64,000 nt of DNA from Allantophomopsis cytisporea (lineage: Eukaryota; Ascomycota; Leotiomycetes; Phacidiales; Phacidiaceae). Under the pieces are notes generated by a model. The model was not told where the DNA came from. It did no database searches and saw nothing but the letters and a program-made list of their open reading frames with translations. The translations under genes and the position numbers were made by a program. This document shows, in pieces, positions 21,892-34,868 of the stretch (position 1 is the stretch's first letter; each line of letters begins with the position of its first letter). The DNA is taken from the NCBI GenBank assembly GCA_024752435.1, contig CP103035.1, forward strand, positions 1,054,001-1,118,000, written 5' to 3'.

Positions 21892-23123
21892 TTTGTAATG
21901 AGTATATCGTTGACTGTCTACATTCTACTCTTCTCAAGAAATCTGGGGGCTATATAAATGAGGTAGTGTACAGGGTACCTAACCTTCGTCGATGTGGAGG
22001 AAAGCGAGGGAAGCCGCTGGTAAGCGGGGTAGTGCATTGCTTACTGCGTAAGGTACCTAAGATAGACCTCGGTCAGCCATACCATAAATAAGTACAAAAA
22101 GCGCGTTTCAGAAATGTCCTTACATTCTGATCAGCAACGCCAAAAAGGGTTCTTCTCCTTTTTCTTACTCTACTAGTTGAGATGTTGAGGTGAAGCTTAT
22201 TGAGAATAGAGATTCAGCTGTTATCGTTATCATCCGTATATACTAATGTGTTGTTCATGTCCACCGGTCTTGGTGGCCTGAATTGCGAGGCTCGGATAAC
22301 TTAACAATATGATCTACCTCTAGGTACTTACGGTAGGCAAGGTAAGGTGCTTATAATTATCGTCAATGTCGAAGTCGGAGCCAAAAGTATTGATACAAAG
22401 AAGTGTATGAAATAATAAGGCTCTCGATTTATTGTAACTTCCATCATGTCTACGAAGTCGTTCACTACATAGCTCTGTGGCTAATTTTCAAGTGTATCAA
22501 TCAGCGGATTTGAGTGTTCTCCCAGTCACACAACATAAAGGTACTCGCGTTGATAATTCATGTCCGCTCAGCTTGCTAATACATAGAAATTTATATTAAG
22601 ATGGACGGACATGAATTACCAGTCAAGTATGACAGTACCGAACCAATACCGGATGGGATTTATCATTTCAAGGTGCGAACTGTCCGTCAGTGGTTAAGCT
22701 CACTCACGTAAGTCCGTCGCTGAGAGAAGCTCGCACCAACATAATTCCGGTCCTGTGATGTCACATTGTCGCATCCATATACGCCGTACTTAGTACATAG
22801 GTAAGGTAGGTAGGTACATCTCGCTTCCTGGTAGCCCGCAACCTGACGTGCTGACAGATTAAGGTGCTGCCCATCCTTATCTGCTGCTGCTGCTGACCCA
22901 AAACAGCTGCTGATTGACCGTACCCCTCGTGCAGCCTCGCCCCCCCACACACGCTATCACGTTAAAACTCAAACTACCCTTACTAGAATGACTGACTAAC
23001 TTAATGTACACGACGACTACTCTTCAATCTTCAATCTCCTCCCGATCAGCTACATTCTGTCTTCTATCATTACCTGTGTAGTCTCTTCTGAATCTTTGCG
23101 CACTATCTCTAGCAGCTTAGAAA
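21892..23123. other. divergent promoter region between E2 and Atg101 genes
   Basis: Contains both promoters. Features seen: GGTA-rich runs near 22800-22820, a CTG run at 22882-22895, and a 12-base inverted repeat (listed separately). A 36-codon open frame at 22601-22711 (starts MDGHELPVKYDST) has no upstream support and is not called. Confidence 0.6.
22555..22617. repeat. 12-base perfect inverted repeat
   Basis: AATTCATGTCCG at 22555-22566 is the exact reverse complement of CGGACATGAATT at 22606-22617. The arms are separated by 39 bases and could form a stem-loop or a paired binding site. Confidence 0.7.
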
Positions 23124-23814
23124 ATGGAACAGCGACCTCCGCCGCCCGAAACCATACTTGATGTATTCGCAGATCCGGGTTCGGTCAAAGAAGTGGTCAA
23201 AGGTATTACTCACGGATAAGTGAATATGATGCACTTATACCAACTATTTGTTATAGGCATCTTGAATACCCTCTTCTTCCATCGCTTCTTTCCGCCTATC
23301 CGACCGCGGACTTGCGACGTGCTTGATCTTACACTCCCCATAGTAGACGACGTCGAGCTCGAAACTCTTATCGAACAAAGGACACAAGCACTCATCCGTC
23401 AGCTAGATACCAGTTCGGATTCTGGAGTGAGAAATAGTAGTGTTAGAGGTCAAATAATTGTACAATTTTTCGAGAAGCGCAGAAGAAAGGCGTGGTTTAC
23501 CAAGGGTGAAGAAGAGATATGCTGGGAGCAATGGACCCTCAATGTCACTTTGGCTACACCCAGAACGGAGATGGGTAAGTAATGTACTAAGTTGGATTTG
23601 GGGGAGTCCACTAATGAGTACGATAGAAAGGGCCAAAGTCCGGACTGCGATGGAGTCAATGCTACAGAAGACGGTAATAAAGATTGTCTCGACGGTCAAC
23701 AAAGAAAAGGATCACATACCGCCGATTACTACGAGCGAGACGAACCCCTTTCCATACCAAATAAGCATCAACCAAAAGGGAGATAGCTGGAGCGCACGAA
23801 TGGGCATCTTCTGA
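23124..23814 (+). CDS. ATG101: autophagy-related protein Atg101
   Basis: Exons 23124-23202, 23257-23574 and 23627-23814 give 194 residues. Atg101 is a HORMA-fold partner of Atg13 in the Atg1/ULK1 initiation complex; it is present in filamentous fungi and metazoa but missing in budding yeast. The pattern follows human ATG101: VVKGILNTLFFHRFFPPI, the long middle segment ending QIIVQFFEKRRRKAWF, then EEICWEQWTLNVTLA, and the terminal EKDHIPPITT...FPYQIS. The human WF-finger equivalent is not evident. Exon phases and the ERAK junction agree only with these splice sites. Divergent from the E2 gene. Confidence 0.88.
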
Positions 23815-25321
23815 ATTGTTCAAATGGCGTATAGAGTTTATGAACCTGGATACCTTGGGGGTTTGGAGTTTAGGAAGATAGAGGTTGGGCAGTATACGAT
23901 TTGTACTGGTGCGCAAATACTCGTATCATCGTCAGATCTCGGCCAGATCTACAGCAAACGATTTCCCTCACATGATGAGGCGCTTCTGCAATGTTGCCAC
24001 ATTGTGCCGACATATGCTACTTACCTTAAGCATCTGTTGAATTGCTCGAGACAACCTCTGATACCAAGGCACTTGATACAGCGGATTTACTCCCAATACT
24101 GACGAGAGCCTCTAAGTGGATCAATTACTGAAGTAGGCTATTACTTTAGGACTTCTAGCGTTCCTGCGGTCTGTCTGAGAAGTATCTAAATATTGAAGAG
24201 AGTGATTGGGCCTGGGCTGAGGAGAAATACGTGCTGTACTTTAACGCACTGCTTATAGTACGATACCTTCACATTGAGCGCGCAAATCAAATGCCATACC
24301 CTTAGACACACAAAATGAGAGCAGTATTGCCGGTGTTAGCCGTCGTTGACCAATAAAGGCGCCTTTTGGCTCAGATCAGTACTTGTAGACCTTTTTCCTT
24401 CAAGCAAAAGGGTCGGAAATGAGAATCGATGCGCATCTACCAGGCACATGTACAGATGCATTGTCATTGCAGGTGCAGAGTGAGAATGGATTCATATGTC
24501 GTAGTGAGAGGTGGAAACGTCAACAATATACCAATTCAGATCTTTTTGATGTAACTAAGAGGACATCTTATCAATTTTCTATAAACCCTACCGAACCTCA
24601 GTTTAAAGCATAATGAAGTACCAAGTCTCTTGTGATTTCGATTGCATTAAGCCCTTTTTAAGCCCCTCGTGTGATCTTCGATAGACCCATTATCTTGCGC
24701 CAACCCCCTTTTCAAGATAGCATAAATTGCTCCAAATGACTCATACCCACTGCATAGGATGCCGATTTGTAATGCCCAGAAGCATCTCCGATCAGCGTCT
24801 TGCATTAGAAGAGTCTGTTTATAAGCTTTCCGCTCATGAACGTGGAGCGTTTCAAGGGAGCGGTACACTTGAGTCTTCCGAACTCTGGGGCAGTTTTCCG
24901 CAATAAATTGACTGTATAAGATATGCAGATTTCGGTGGAAGTCAAATATTTAGAGCCTTTCATCGCCGGTAGTCAATCTTCGGGGCCTCGCGAAGCGTGG
25001 TTGAGAATTGCCTGTGGGTCGGTTCTCCCAATTCTTGATAATTCTTGATCGTAGATTTTGGTTGGCGAGAACGGACTGCAATTCGATCGGTCGACAAGCC
25101 AGAGTCACGGACACCAAAAGGGTTGATTTCTTTCACTGGCTGTCAATTCAGGCATACTCTGGCACCTATTCTGAATCCTTCGTTTTAGCATTGTTGTTGA
25201 TTTAAAGCTGTACAGGATTTTACAGATATTATGTGATATACATGTGTTCAATTCTGCCCCCATTATGATGATATCTCTATGGACTCATATCCACGTTATA
25301 GACCAGACCAATATACTGCGA
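23815..25321. other. 1.5 kb convergent intergenic region
   Basis: No gene recognised between the Atg101 and rhomboid genes, which converge here. Open frames at 23824-24102, 24419-24613 and 24647-24868 (minus) have no recognisable motif. 23824-24102 lies just behind the Atg101 stop and may be 3' UTR. Confidence 0.5.
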
Positions 25322-26325
25322 CTATGGTCCGAGCCTTTGAGTACTTCCAGTAAAAGCCATTGGGATGTTGGCATCTGGCCCTGAAAGCGTTGGTGTTACT
25401 GTTGGCAAAACACCGTAACGTCCGTATGTCTTCTGATCAACAGAGACATAATGAGGGAGTCTTCCAAGAAGATTCATCTTTCCTTCTATCCATCGCAGAA
25501 CCTTCTCTGGTGGTGCTAGGAATTTGATATATCCCAGACCCCCTGTATTCGTTAGTGGTTGCAAGAACATCATGACTGTCCAGACTTACACATATACCCA
25601 ACAGCAAGACCTGAAAGATGACCCAAAAAGCTCGTGTTTGGCACAAGAACGCTTGTGAAGATTGCTAACACCAATGGCGTTGTCCACGTAGGAATTTGAG
25701 TTGTGCCGAGTATGAAATATGGATTCGTTCGATATGTTTTGATCGCCTCTGCACCAAGTAATGTGAAAACCCAGACACTATTTGTAAAATTAGCTTGAGT
25801 CTACATCTCCTTCAGAGACCACATACCTAGCTCCAATGACTGTCGTGTTTCCACGAAGAATTCCTCGCTCCAAAAGTGTGTAGATGAGAGCAGGAATTGT
25901 CGAAAGAGCTAATATAGTCAGTATTGTCGCTCATCTATAATCGGATTTCACATACGCCCAAAGAACAATGCCAATGAAGTCAATGTTCCGTACTCAGCCT
26001 CGAATCTCTCAAGTAGTGGAGTAAGGGCAATTGTGTTGAAAAGGAAATGGAAGAAACCGGCGTGTATAAGTGGAAACGTGTTTGTTCTATACACTAAGAC
26101 CTGTTAGACATGACTTCTAGTAAGAGGCAGCAGGAGGTAATAGAGCTTACTGGTACTAATGCCAATCTCTGATGGGATTAATCCTCCCCATTGCGTGAGA
26201 TTATGTACAAGACTGGCGATCCAAAATCCCGTTATTATGAGCACCACAGCGCGCGTGAAGAGCGGGAGTCGAAGTATATAAGACCGTAATCGTCGAGCGT
26301 CAAACTGTGGGAGGGTAAGAGCCAT
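25322..26325 (-). CDS. RBD2: rhomboid-family intramembrane serine protease (Rbd2-like)
   Basis: Five exons from high to low: 26325-26151, 26093-25956, 25908-25827, 25777-25590 and 25542-25322, giving 267 residues. Several hydrophobic segments fill the first 200 residues (RAVVLIITGFWIASL, LTSLALFFGPLSTIPALIYTLL, PLVLAIFTSVLVP and others). The catalytic Ser is about 132 in GASVWVF and the partner His about 185 in FLGHLSG, with HAGFFHFLFN in the usual position. The C-terminus is a cytosolic Pro/Thr-rich tail. In fungi Rbd2 sits in the Golgi/ER and, in Schizosaccharomyces and Aspergillus, cleaves SREBP-type transcription factors; that role is inferred from family. Exon phases sum to a multiple of three. 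Confidence 0.9.
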
Positions 26326-28454
26326 GGTGAATGATTGTCAAGTCGTCTGATGTAGTTATTCGCGAAAGGATACGTTATTGCTTGTATTTCACGTTGTGAC
26401 TTTGGCGGCGTTTATATGTATTGGGTGGTAGTGGAATGGGAGTAATTGTATGCTGGTCGTTCGCATTTTCTCACTCGTAAGAACTCCAGAGGTTGTGATC
26501 TTTCTGCGAGCTTAGGAGTTCGCAGCTTCGCGAGGTTTTACATTCAAAGCGTTTCTCTACTTTACAACCCTGGCCTCAAGCTTAGGTGCCGAGGAGTGTA
26601 AAAGCCGCGCGCGCCAATTCCGTTAAAGCACCTTAGAACTCGCTTCATTACGGCCGACTAATTTATTCTAAATGGTAAGGCTATATACATTACATGTCTT
26701 GAGGCTACCTATGTAAACATTAAGGTACTGTACGCTCCATCGAAAAGTGGCAGTGTTAAAAGTACGTCACGATAAACCTAAATGGCATTAGCTTGGGACC
26801 AGCTTTTCAATTGACTGAGATTCTTGCAATCGCTTGTCAAATTGACTATTGGCTTGAGAAAAAGCTTTTAGACAAGAAGCGTCAGTTTAGAAGAAGAACC
26901 GATGATCGAACGTAAGATGAGGTTTTCTTTCTAACCATAGTCTGCTAGGAATTTCAGCAGCTGTACCTTTATTATATTGACTCTATGTATCTGATCATCT
27001 CAATCGTCAAATCCATACATATGTGTCATCACCACAAATTGTGAATACATCATCTCCTGCCCAGAACTCAATATTCCAAACCCCATCTGTTGTATTACAT
27101 ATGAGCTTGGATACGCACGCCTTAAAGTGTTTCGGCACTATTGTAATTGATGTGCAATCGAGGTTTTAATGCAAGGAGCAATGTCTATACCGATTTCTGG
27201 CACGATTTATCACCTCATACTTCTCTGGACCACTACTCTGAAGATTGCGTTGTCGCCAGATTTACTCAGAACTTCGATAGGGAGATTTTGATCACATATC
27301 TCCATTACAGCAGCTTCTATGTTACTGCGCAAGGGAAAAGAGTTTATACTAAGGATCTTAAAACCTTTCTCTTTCTCTCTGTGATACAAAGTGCATAAAG
27401 CAACTCCAAAGCCTATTCCCCCTTTACCTCCCATAACACTTGCAGATATCAAAGAACAGACATAATAAAGTAGCACAAGGCACCTCACAACTTGATCGTG
27501 GTTTCTCATTTCATTTAGGTGTCTTCTGGTTCTTGATGTAAAGTGATCAAACATCTTCAAAATACCTGTGAGCTCTTGGATTGTAGACCAAGCTTGGTCC
27601 AGCGAGCGCGACTAAGTTCGAGGATGCCTCTAGTCCACGAATTACTGTTCAGGTGACTCACTATAGAAATTCTGGCACGGTTTGGATATCTGATCTCTTG
27701 TTCACGATATCAGGACCCACAGCATAAGCTGTTCTCGTTGCATGAATGGTACAAGAATCCACGAAAGTCTCCGTGGGTTTTTGGAGTTGCTCTATCCTTC
27801 ACATGATTCGTCTTCCGACTGACCTTAATCTTGAACTCACAACACCGTGTATATGGTGCCACTCGCTCCAGGCTATAAGCTCCTGACTGTTCGAAATCAT
27901 CTCGATCAGTGAATGCAATCGTCGTAATAGTGTCCTTCATGCTTCACCTAATGCAGCAGTCTTCCGCTTACATTAGGGAATCCACGCCTGGACAGATGAC
28001 CATAATATAGAGAGTTAGGATTGGATTGATATATTTCTGGCCTTGGCATATGAAACGGAGAGCAAGTGGCCGGCTTGGCTTTACGGAACCTCTTCTGAGA
28101 ACAACGTAATGTACCAACACCATTCGTTTGGCACTCAGGATGTTCTTCCTTGGATTTATTCAGACAAGATCCCCATTTTTGAGGAAATACTGCAACGGTC
28201 AGGTAGATCATATCCGTGAACTGTGCATTCAACATTGGTTATTTGCTATCAAGGTTTCTTCAGACTATGGCTATCGCAGGGCAAGCTGGGTAGTGGTGCT
28301 GGAGTACTCATAGATGCGATGACGAAGTGCAAGTCCCTACAACCGATAATAGATTTATTCCGGTAGGTTCACAACTTGACATGAGGGTAATGTGCTTCTC
28401 GAGAGAATGCTATACCAATATATGCAGATTAGTAAACAATCTTCTGAACAGGCA

Positions 28455-28628
28455 CTAGTTCTGTGCCCGCCTCAAGCAACTTCGTAACAAAACGACCTCA
28501 TCCATATCCGCAGCCGCCATTAAAATCACAACTAATCTCTGGATTCTGTAATCCCACTCCTCTGGAGAGTGCGCATTTCCGTTGGCCGCAAAATCGTCAT
28601 CGGACTGTTTGTCTTGCTCCGCCATCTT
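28455..28628 (-). CDS. possible small hypothetical protein
   Basis: From the internal ATG at 28628 the frame gives 57 residues: an acidic start (MAEQDKQSDDDFAANG), then EEWDYRIQRLVVILMAAADMDEVVLL and a basic end. The frame continues upstream without a stop as 30 more residues. I recognise no family. The balanced composition and amphipathic helix-like stretch are the only support; it could be the last exon of a longer gene. Confidence 0.25.
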   Translation of the reverse strand, partial: KMAEQDKQSDDDFAANGNAHSPEEWDYRIQRLVVILMAAADMDEVVLLRSCLRRAQN

Positions 28629-28981
28629 CGAGTTTAGTTCATACCGAGGATACTGGGCTGCAGGCTGTGGAACTGAGGCTCCTGAAACCCGTACGACGCT
28701 TGAACTGGTTTCAGTATTCAATAATGAAAGCCTTTCAGCGATCTAACGGCGATATAAATGGTTCCTTCAATTGATTCAACAAGTCTGTTCCATCTCTGCT
28801 ATATTTCATGAATCTACTTACCGGTAAGTGTTTGCTGAGTGGTCCAAGCGCCCGTGTCCATCACGCTACCTATTTCATCGGTGTTCTTCTGATGATTAGA
28901 AATCACAATCAGCGTTCCAAAGTCAAAGCCACACGTCAACTCAATCCATGCAACACTCATACCCATGTAACGGGGAAAAAA

Positions 28982-29017
28982 GCTTCTTACGCTTCTTACG
29001 CTTCTCACGCTTCTCGC
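28982..29017. repeat. four tandem copies of a 9-base unit
   Basis: Units GCTTCTTAC, GCTTCTTAC, GCTTCTCAC and GCTTCTCGC. The minus frame across it reads (Ser-Val-Arg)n. Confidence 0.85.
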
Positions 29018-29658
29018 ACTTCTATCATCAGCCTTGTCTAAACTGTACAAAGCAACAAGTCTCAGTCAAGTCCCTCTTTTACCCTTGAACGAGCGAGCTA
29101 CCTTTCCTCATTGTACCGAACACATTAACCAAAAGTGAAAGGAAGGCAAGCACTTGCACAGTATCATCGCACTAAGAAACTTGACTATCTTACCTCTTCC
29201 ACTTCCACCAATACCTATTACCTTTACCACTAAATTCCACGCAATTCCGTGATCACTAATCCTTCTTTACCCACCCTCTTTGACCTACCTACGTATCTGC
29301 TCTGGTGCTCGAATACTCACTCACAGTCGTATCCACCGCAATAATGCTTGCATACTTTACCCTTCGTTGCAGGCATTACAAGCATCTCCAAACAATTGTT
29401 GATTAATCATACCTCCCACAACTTTCACCGTGTACAATCCACTTCACGAACAACTCACTAAATCCCGGACTCTTTCCTGATCCACAGGACCACTTGCCGC
29501 CAAACCTCGCTTCTAGTCGTGCTGCTTGATCCTAACCTCCTCTCTCTATATATATTTATCCGCCCTTACTCTTCCTGCGCTTTCTTTCCGCCCTCCAAAT
29601 CAAAGCCTACTTGACAATTACTCGAGATTGATATCAGTCCTATTGCCGAAATATTTTT

Positions 29659-30548
29659 ATGTTCAAGACTACCCTAGCAAGAATGACGAAGTTCAACATC
29701 GAGATTGTCAGTGACACCGTATGTCCATGGTGTTATGTGGGCAAGAAGAAGCTCGAGAAGGCCATTGAGGCTTGGACCCAGAAGGTGCCTGATGATACCT
29801 TCAGCATCACTTGGAAACCATTTTACTTAAATCCGGACTCGCCCAAAGTCGGTATGTGTAATCACTCTTCCTTTATCCATCATCACTTGCTTCTCAAGCG
29901 TTCCTCGCATCGAAATCTTGCAAGCTTTCCCCTCTGCAATTCGCAATCTCTTGAAGTCTCATATCCAGCTATGAAACCAGACTTATAGACGCATACTCTT
30001 CCTCTCAACCACAACCAACAGCATTCTGCTCGTACACCGTCACTAAAACATTTCTAGGCGTCGATAAAACCAAGATGTACCAAAGCAAATTCGGAGTCGA
30101 GCGCACAGCCATGATCTTCGAGCGACTCTCGCAGATAGGCGCCGAGCTGGGCATCAACTTCAAGTACGGCGGAAAGACAGGAAACACACGCAACTCGCAC
30201 CGACTCATCCAGCTCGGCAAGAGCAAGTCGCCGGCCATCCAGACGCGCGTCGTTGAGGAGCTGTTCGCCGCCTACTTTGAGAAGGAGCAGGACATCACGG
30301 ACCTGGACGTGCTACGAGGAGCGGGCGTGCGTGCGGGTTTAGATGAGAAGGAGGTCGATGACTGGCTGGCGAGTGACAAGGGCGGGAAGGAGGTCGATGA
30401 GGAGGTCCTTAAGGCCAAGAAGCAGTTTATCTCGGGCGTGCCGAATTTCACTGTTCAGGGAAAATTCGAGATTGGCGGCGCGCAGGACCCGGATGTGTTC
30501 TTAAAGGTCTTTTCTGAGGTTAAGGCTTTGGAGGCGGCGAGTGCTTGA
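29659..30548 (+). CDS. DsbA/FrnE-like thioredoxin-fold oxidoreductase
   Basis: Exon 1 runs from 29659 or 29683 to 29851, exon 2 is 30058-30548. From the second ATG (29683) the protein is 219 residues; the first ATG adds MFKTTLAR. The fold is the DSBA-like thioredoxin domain: EIVSDTVCPWCYVGKKKLEKA carries the CPWC redox pair (Cys 14 and 17), followed by WKPFYLNPD, a helical insert, NTRNSHRLIQLG, and the cis-Pro region ISGVPNFTVQGKFEIGGAQDP. This matches the FrnE-like branch, which acts in oxidative-stress protection or on small-molecule substrates; the real substrate is unknown. The intron (206 bases) is long for this window. GC content of exon 2 is clearly higher than in surrounding DNA. Confidence 0.88.
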
Positions 30549-31703
30549 GCTTTTGATATGGATCTTTTATGCTTGCTTGCGTTTCCCTTTGGATATGTTT
30601 TGGTCTGGTTTTGAACTTGCGTTGTCTTTTAGCACTGGGCATAGTTGGAGCTCTCGAATTATAGGTGTACGAATACTAAAACATGATCAGGCACTATAAT
30701 AGGGGAGTGCATACTTAGGAGGGTAAGAGATGGCGGATCTACTTAAACTTGAACTGTTCTACATGGTGTTGCGCAGAGGTGATCTAAGCTGGCCTGAACC
30801 ACTGAGTGTAGGAAAGATACATACGTAGATGAACGTCGAAAGGCAAGTTCAGCAGTGGGCCCATTTGAGTAGATGCAAGCCTCCTCGTGCCCCCTTGAGC
30901 GGAAGGCAATTCCATGAGCTTTCCCAAGCTCTAAAGGGGTGGAATGATGCATCAATCCCAATGAATAAGTAGACTCTAGAAGAAGCGATCCAATCAAGAT
31001 GTTTGAAAATAAGCTATATATACGAACGATTCGATGTGTCGACTTGACTTCACGATAGTAAAGATATTAGATGCTATCGCAGCTGAAAGGGGATAAGGCT
31101 GCGGGGATGATGGCTTAATGGTGCTCGATGGTTCCCATTTTGTATTGCGCCCATGTCCCGTTTCGCTGCAAGATTTGAGATGGGCTGAGCGGATCGCTAT
31201 GCTCCCGTAGTTCAGTGGAGACTTTACGCTTTGGCTTCCACTCTGGTGGTCAGTGGTCTAGACAAAGTACTTGTTTGTCTGTCTATCAAGTCTGTAATTG
31301 CTCGAGTAGTGAGGAGTAGGAAAAGTCCTTAAGTATTACTTATTCGTTCTTACCCATGCAGCTTCAGTCACAACTGATGTATCATAAGCAAACAACACGT
31401 TGGCTCGTTCTCGTTTCCATATAACCTGACTACCACCTGCTAACTTTCTTCTTACCTTCAAATCATCATCATTTATATCTTCCGCGTCTTTGTTACATTC
31501 TTTTTTGTATTATATTCTACATTTCTGCACCCAGTGTTCTCAATCTTTCATAGCGATTGAGCTTTCATACGTCACTGCTGCGTTCGTTCGCTCTTTGTAC
31601 CATCGGAGACTGAGTGCGTGCGTCGTACTATTTATATATCCGAAGAGCAACCCTCATCGAAACATTCATTGCTCGTGAACTTCCGGTACTTGAAGGATTA
31701 ACA
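30549..31703. other. intergenic spacer
   Basis: 3' region of the oxidoreductase gene and promoter/leader of the MFS gene. The TAGTTCAGTGGAGAC stretch near 31207 resembles a tRNA A box, but no B box or cloverleaf follows. No other feature. Confidence 0.5.
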
Positions 31704-33146
31704 ATGGCCGCTACCATCGATCCTGCGACGAGGAAAAAGGTCCTCAAGGTCGTGTTTATATCGTTGCTCCTCGATTTGGTACGAATTCCGCTTCAAAAGT
31801 GAAGTCCTGTAGCTAATCTTTCTCCTCAATAGATCTCTTTTACTTTTATCCTTCCGCTCTTTCCGAAACTCCTCGATTTCTACCTCTCCCTCGAAGCTCC
31901 AACGGAGGGCGGCATCGCATCATCCTCTCCATCGATCCTGGCCCGCGTATTAGGTTATCTCAATGCATACAAGAACTCCTTCTCGCGCCCTATCTCTTCC
32001 CGATATGACATCGTGCTTCTTGGCGGCGCATTGGGATCTCTGTTTTCTCTGCTCCAGGCCATAGCATCTCCTATCATCGGTACGCTTTCCGACAAATATG
32101 GTCGAAGACGTGCACTTCTTATTTCCATGCTCGGTAACATTCTCAGTGTCCTTCTCTGGGTATGCGCCACGGACTTCCGGACTTTCCTTGCCAGCCGTAT
32201 TGTAGGTGGTCTGAGTGAGGGAAATGTACAGATTGCAACCGCTATTGCAACGGATATCAGTGATGAGAAGCAGAGGGGTGCCACTATGGCTCTGGTGGGA
32301 GCGTGCTTCTGTATCGCTTTTACATTCGGACCTGCGCTTGGTGCTTGGCTTTCCACCATTTCTAGTGTGGTTGCAAACCCATTCGCAACTGCTGCTGGCT
32401 TCAGTCTCTTCCTGATTGTCGCCGAGACCGTGTACCTCTACTTGTGTCTCCCAGAAACTTTACCTTCGAAGGTCGAGTCCCAAGCCAATGGTAATGGTGC
32501 TGCGAAGGGCAAAGCTACGCCAACGGGCGTTCAAAAGGTTGATGCAAGAACGAGAACTAACAGCCACTTAATCCTAAACTTCACCCATTTTGCATTCATT
32601 CTTTTCTTCTCAGGCATGGAATTTTCTCTCCCATTTATGACATTCGACCTTTTCGGCTACGATGCCTCGAAGAACGGTCGCCTGCTAGGGTACATGGGTC
32701 TGATCGCATCCATCCTTCAAGGTGGCGTGACTAGACGTCTGCCACCGCTCCTCTCTATCCGTCTCGGTGTCGCCTCCTGCCTTGCCTCCTTCATTTTGCT
32801 TGCACGTATCCAGACTACCATTGGACTTTACGGCGCAGCCACGCTACTTGCTGTGACTACGGCTACTGTCGTGACAGGCTTGAACGCCCTCAGTAGTTTT
32901 GAGGCTGGAGAAAACGAACGTGGAGGAAAGCTAGGCAATTTGAGATCGTGGGGTCAAATTGGTAGAGCTACTGGCCCAATCGCTTTCTGCTCGTTGTATT
33001 GGTGGGCTGGTAGAGAGGTGGCGTACATGATTGGTGGCACGGGCATGCTTTTTGTTACCGGCCTGGTCTTCACTGGTTTGAAGACTCCTAAAGGAACGGA
33101 GAAGGTCAAGCTTAAAGATGTTAAAGGCGATCATGTTGAGCTTTGA
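31704..33146 (+). CDS. major facilitator superfamily transporter (MFSD10/TetA-like)
   Basis: Exons 31704-31778 and 31833-33146 give 462 residues. About twelve hydrophobic segments are visible, starting with KVVFISLLLDL-ISFTFILPLFP across the splice. The MFS motif between helices 2 and 3 is present as GTLSDKYGRRRALL, followed by LASRIVGGLSEGNVQIATAI and SDEKQRGATMALVGACF...FTFGPALGAWL, typical of drug:H+ antiporter relatives of bacterial TetA and animal MFSD10. A charged Gly/Lys-rich loop (about residues 255-285) separates the two halves. Substrate cannot be told from sequence. The first exon encodes only 25 residues, and translation start context is AACAATGGCC. Confidence 0.88.
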
Positions 33147-34868
33147 TATGGCTTAGTTCCTATATTGTATATTTATGGGGGTTCTGTATCTTTTGGGTCC
33201 AATTTACTTTTACTGTGTACACTTGGAGGGTTTGACAATTGTAATTTGGGCTACTTTATCTGATCTAGTAGTCAACCCGTTAGTAGAAAATGAGTGACGG
33301 TTGGCTTATATTTCTCATTTAATTATGTAGGTACTGTATATAGTAGTATCCATTGCGGACTTCATCATTGCCGTTCTCGGCCATCATAGTTTCCAACTCC
33401 TCCTTACAGAATTCAACGTCGATCATGCTTCAAAGCTATTAGCTTATTAATCAAATTACTTTATGTGCTGCTGCTAGATAATTAAGCTTCTCTTCATTAT
33501 CGACATTTCGGCAGCGTTACACTTACACTTACGATGCAGCTATTTGTTTGTCGATACAAGGCGCAAAGAATACGATAAGGCGAATTACATACATATCCAT
33601 TGAGAACCGCATGTCTTTTTGAACAGAAGAGTACCAAATAGTTTTGGACTTTGGATAGCTTGCTGTGAGATACATATTCCACTTGACATTCCTACGTTTC
33701 CTACGGTATTCTCGTGAGCTGCACTTCTCCGAGCTCTTGAGGCATCCACGTGGAAAGCACCGACTAGCTAATCTCGAGATCACTGCCGTGTCGGGCCCTG
33801 AAATTACTTGTGAAGTATTAAATACTGAGCTTAAGAGCTTTTCAGCTGATTTAGCGTATACTGAAAAATGGGCTGACTATACAAATCGCTGTCAAAGCCG
33901 TCTAAGCTTGGACTCCCAGCACATTCCCACAGCTTGTTACGAGCCTACCACTTGGGATAGCATGCTACAAGCTAAAAATTCCATGAGCTACATAAGCTTC
34001 ATGAGTTACATTCAATATTGCACCATGGCCTAGTTACATAAACCCTCCTGCTGCCACTGAAATTGAGAGCATAGCAAGTCCTCAATAGTTTTCAGAACAG
34101 GCTACTTTCAGCAGTTTAGCGTTGCCCTCGAACAACACTTGATCACGAAGACAGCAGTTCTCATTATACACGCTCTCGTCGCCATCGCAATTCTCATCAT
34201 CGTTGCTCTTCATTCACCACTTCAATCAAAGACCACAGACCGCATGGCTTCGGGGCTATGTCGAACTGTTATCCGGAGGAGGGAACTCATGGACATGAGC
34301 AGGTCTTTTATACCTCGGTCCTACCAATCACTCATCCTGAAAACACGCTAAGCCCACTGCTATTCAAAATCAGGAGGTGCTCCTAACAAGATATCAAGGA
34401 GCAAATTCTACAATTGTTGTCTCCGATACCTGCTTCAGGTACGGCTCCTGTAAACACTGACTGGTCGAACTCCAGTAAATCATACCAAAGCTTGCATCCA
34501 AATCTCCACAGCTAGCAAACTCCATGGATTTCAGTCCACATCTCAAGTTTCAAACAATTTGCACATTCAAGTCCTCGAACTCAGAGGGGAAACCTCTATG
34601 CATTGACTATCTACTTCCCCGAAAAGCCCACCAAAAAAATCCCTGCTATGGCTCCAGAAAATCCCAACAGCGCCAATGCAAATCGTAAAGCAACTCATTC
34701 GTCCATCCGTCCCATCCCAAATCAAACCATATCAGCCAACCCGTCGAACTTAGCAAAACACCCGCGCCATGACGCTAAACGCAGTAATCCCCTTCCCGTC
34801 ATTTCCTTGCATATCTAGCCACATATATCCAATATATGTTCAATGGAATACCAAGACCCATCGACCAC
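33147..34868. other. 1.7 kb convergent intergenic region
   Basis: No gene recognised. The plus frame 33665-34033 (122 codons) has no family features. The last 250 bases before 34868 are the 3' flank of the minus-strand phosphatase gene. Confidence 0.5.

Larger units (their letters stand above)
26326..29658. other. 3.3 kb gene-poor region with weak open frames
   Basis: No gene can be named. Two minus frames look slightly more coding-like than background: 27948-28235 (starts MLNAQFTDMIYLTVAVFPQ) followed by 27710-27940, and 28455-28721, whose last 57 residues (from MAEQDKQSDDD to LRSCLRRAQN) read like ordinary protein. None has family features or convincing splice sites. 29030-29650 is CT-rich and is the likely promoter and leader of the next gene. 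Confidence 0.5.

Noticed and set aside
31200..31225. tRNA-like A box (TAGTTCAGTGGAGAC)
   Set aside because: No B box, acceptor stem or cloverleaf can be built around it.
33665..34033. 122-codon open frame on the plus strand
   Set aside because: No recognisable motif, no splice context and ordinary AT-rich surroundings; likely chance.
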